Shown: positions 63,805-64,000 of the stretch, in pieces | How positions within the stretch are numbered: position 1 is the stretch's first letter | Layout of the letters: every line of letters begins with the position of its first letter | Source of the DNA: Rhizobium sp. RU36D | Lineage (GTDB): Bacteria > Pseudomonadota > Alphaproteobacteria > Rhizobiales > Rhizobiaceae | Direction of reading: 5' to 3' | Length of the DNA stretch: 64,000 nt | Assembly (NCBI RefSeq): GCF_900176345.1 | Contig: NZ_FWXU01000002.1 | Span: 299,439 to 363,438 of the forward strand | Position numbers and translations under genes: made by a program | The notes under the pieces: generated by a model | Told to the model about the DNA's origin: nothing | What the model saw: only the letters and a program-made list of their open reading frames with translations | The model's database searches: none

Positions 63805-64000
63805 TAGAGCGTTTCCGTAGTTTTCGGAATCGGCGGGGCTTCCACAATCAGGTTTGTTCTGAATCATTTATGCTGGCTGGGCGGAGGCCAGCGTCTCATG
63901 ACCGTACCGTTGTCAAATGATCTGCGTGAGCGTGTTGTTGCAGCCGTTTTAAACGGCGAAAGTAGTCGTGCAGTCGCTGGACGTTTTGGCGTCGCTGTCT
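63805..64000 (+). mobile_element. Left end of an IS630/Tc1-type insertion sequence, cut by the window edge
   Basis: A TA dinucleotide at 63805-63806 followed by GAGCGTTTCCG may be the target site and inverted-repeat start, as IS630 elements insert at TA. A transposase gene opens at 63898. The other end lies outside the window, so the boundary is not proven. Confidence 0.45.
63898..64000 (+). CDS. IS630-family transposase, 5' part only
   Basis: ATG at 63898 opens MTVPLSNDLRERVVAAVLNG, continuing with SSRAVAGRFGVAV at the window edge. This is the N-terminal helix-turn-helix of IS630-type transposases (orfA or the first part of a DDE protein). The rest is outside the window, so completeness is unknown. 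Confidence 0.75.
   Translation, partial: MTVPLSNDLRERVVAAVLNGESSRAVAGRFGVAV

Overview
This window looks like part of an extrachromosomal replicon of an aerobic anoxygenic phototroph in the Rhizobiales, most likely the Rhizobiaceae. The evidence is GC-rich alphaproteobacterial coding style, a repABC replication module with its antisense RNA gene, a lacEFGZK operon laid out as known from Agrobacterium radiobacter, rhizobial-type extragenic palindromes, and bacteriochlorophyll and carotenoid genes. The species cannot be named from the sequence alone.

Layout. (1) 1-6.3 kb: first photosynthesis block, with the end of a pucC/bch2-like transporter, bchP, a small membrane ORF, tspO (opposite strand), a cytochrome c, dxs and a ppaA/aerR-type regulator. 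(2) 6.3-16.6 kb: alpha- and beta-galactoside use, with an AraC regulator divergent from melA (GH4), then a LacI regulator and lacE-F-G-Z-K. (3) 16.7-20.3 kb: cell-surface polysaccharide genes (TupA-like ATP-grasp, flippase, glycosyltransferase). (4) 20.7-29.3 kb: a two-partner secretion pair, a 2263-residue TpsA exoprotein and its TpsB transporter. (5) 29.5-31.7 kb: a secreted DUF4394 protein divergent from an ECF sigma factor and its RskA-like anti-sigma factor. (6) 31.8-38.5 kb: second photosynthesis block, an overlapping operon bchI-bchD-bchO-crtI-crtB plus a 49-residue membrane ORF, headed by a PpsR/CrtJ box. (7) 38.5-44.5 kb: TetR regulator divergent from an RND efflux operon with two lipoprotein adaptors. 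(8) 45-56.7 kb: a sugar or glycoside catabolic cluster (LacI, ABC importer, GH63-like hydrolase, EamA transporter, GH36, two dehydrogenases) in two converging arms, with matching LacI-type operators. (9) 56.7-61.1 kb: repABC with parS-like sites and ctRNA. (10) 61.1-64 kb: groEL, groES, usg and the start of an IS630-type transposase.

How the genes work together. bchI/bchD encode two Mg-chelatase subunits, bchP the phytyl-tail reductase, dxs feeds isoprenoid precursor, and crtB/crtI make and desaturate phytoene. The cytochrome c could donate electrons to a reaction centre. ppaA/aerR, tspO and the PpsR box suggest oxygen/light/tetrapyrrole control. Reaction-centre (puf, puh) and most other bch genes are not in the window, so the photosynthesis gene set continues elsewhere. 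Within this window it is split by about 25 kb of sugar, surface-polysaccharide and adhesin genes.

The most noteworthy signals are the split photosynthesis cluster on a repABC replicon that also carries groESL, the stop-less small ORF running antisense through tspO, several self-consistent operator sets (lac, the 45-57 kb cluster, TetR, ECF), a duplicated ~145-bp palindromic element, and a possible heteroside-use cluster combining GH63-like and GH36 enzymes. I did not find a clearly unprecedented system; the novelty lies mainly in arrangement.
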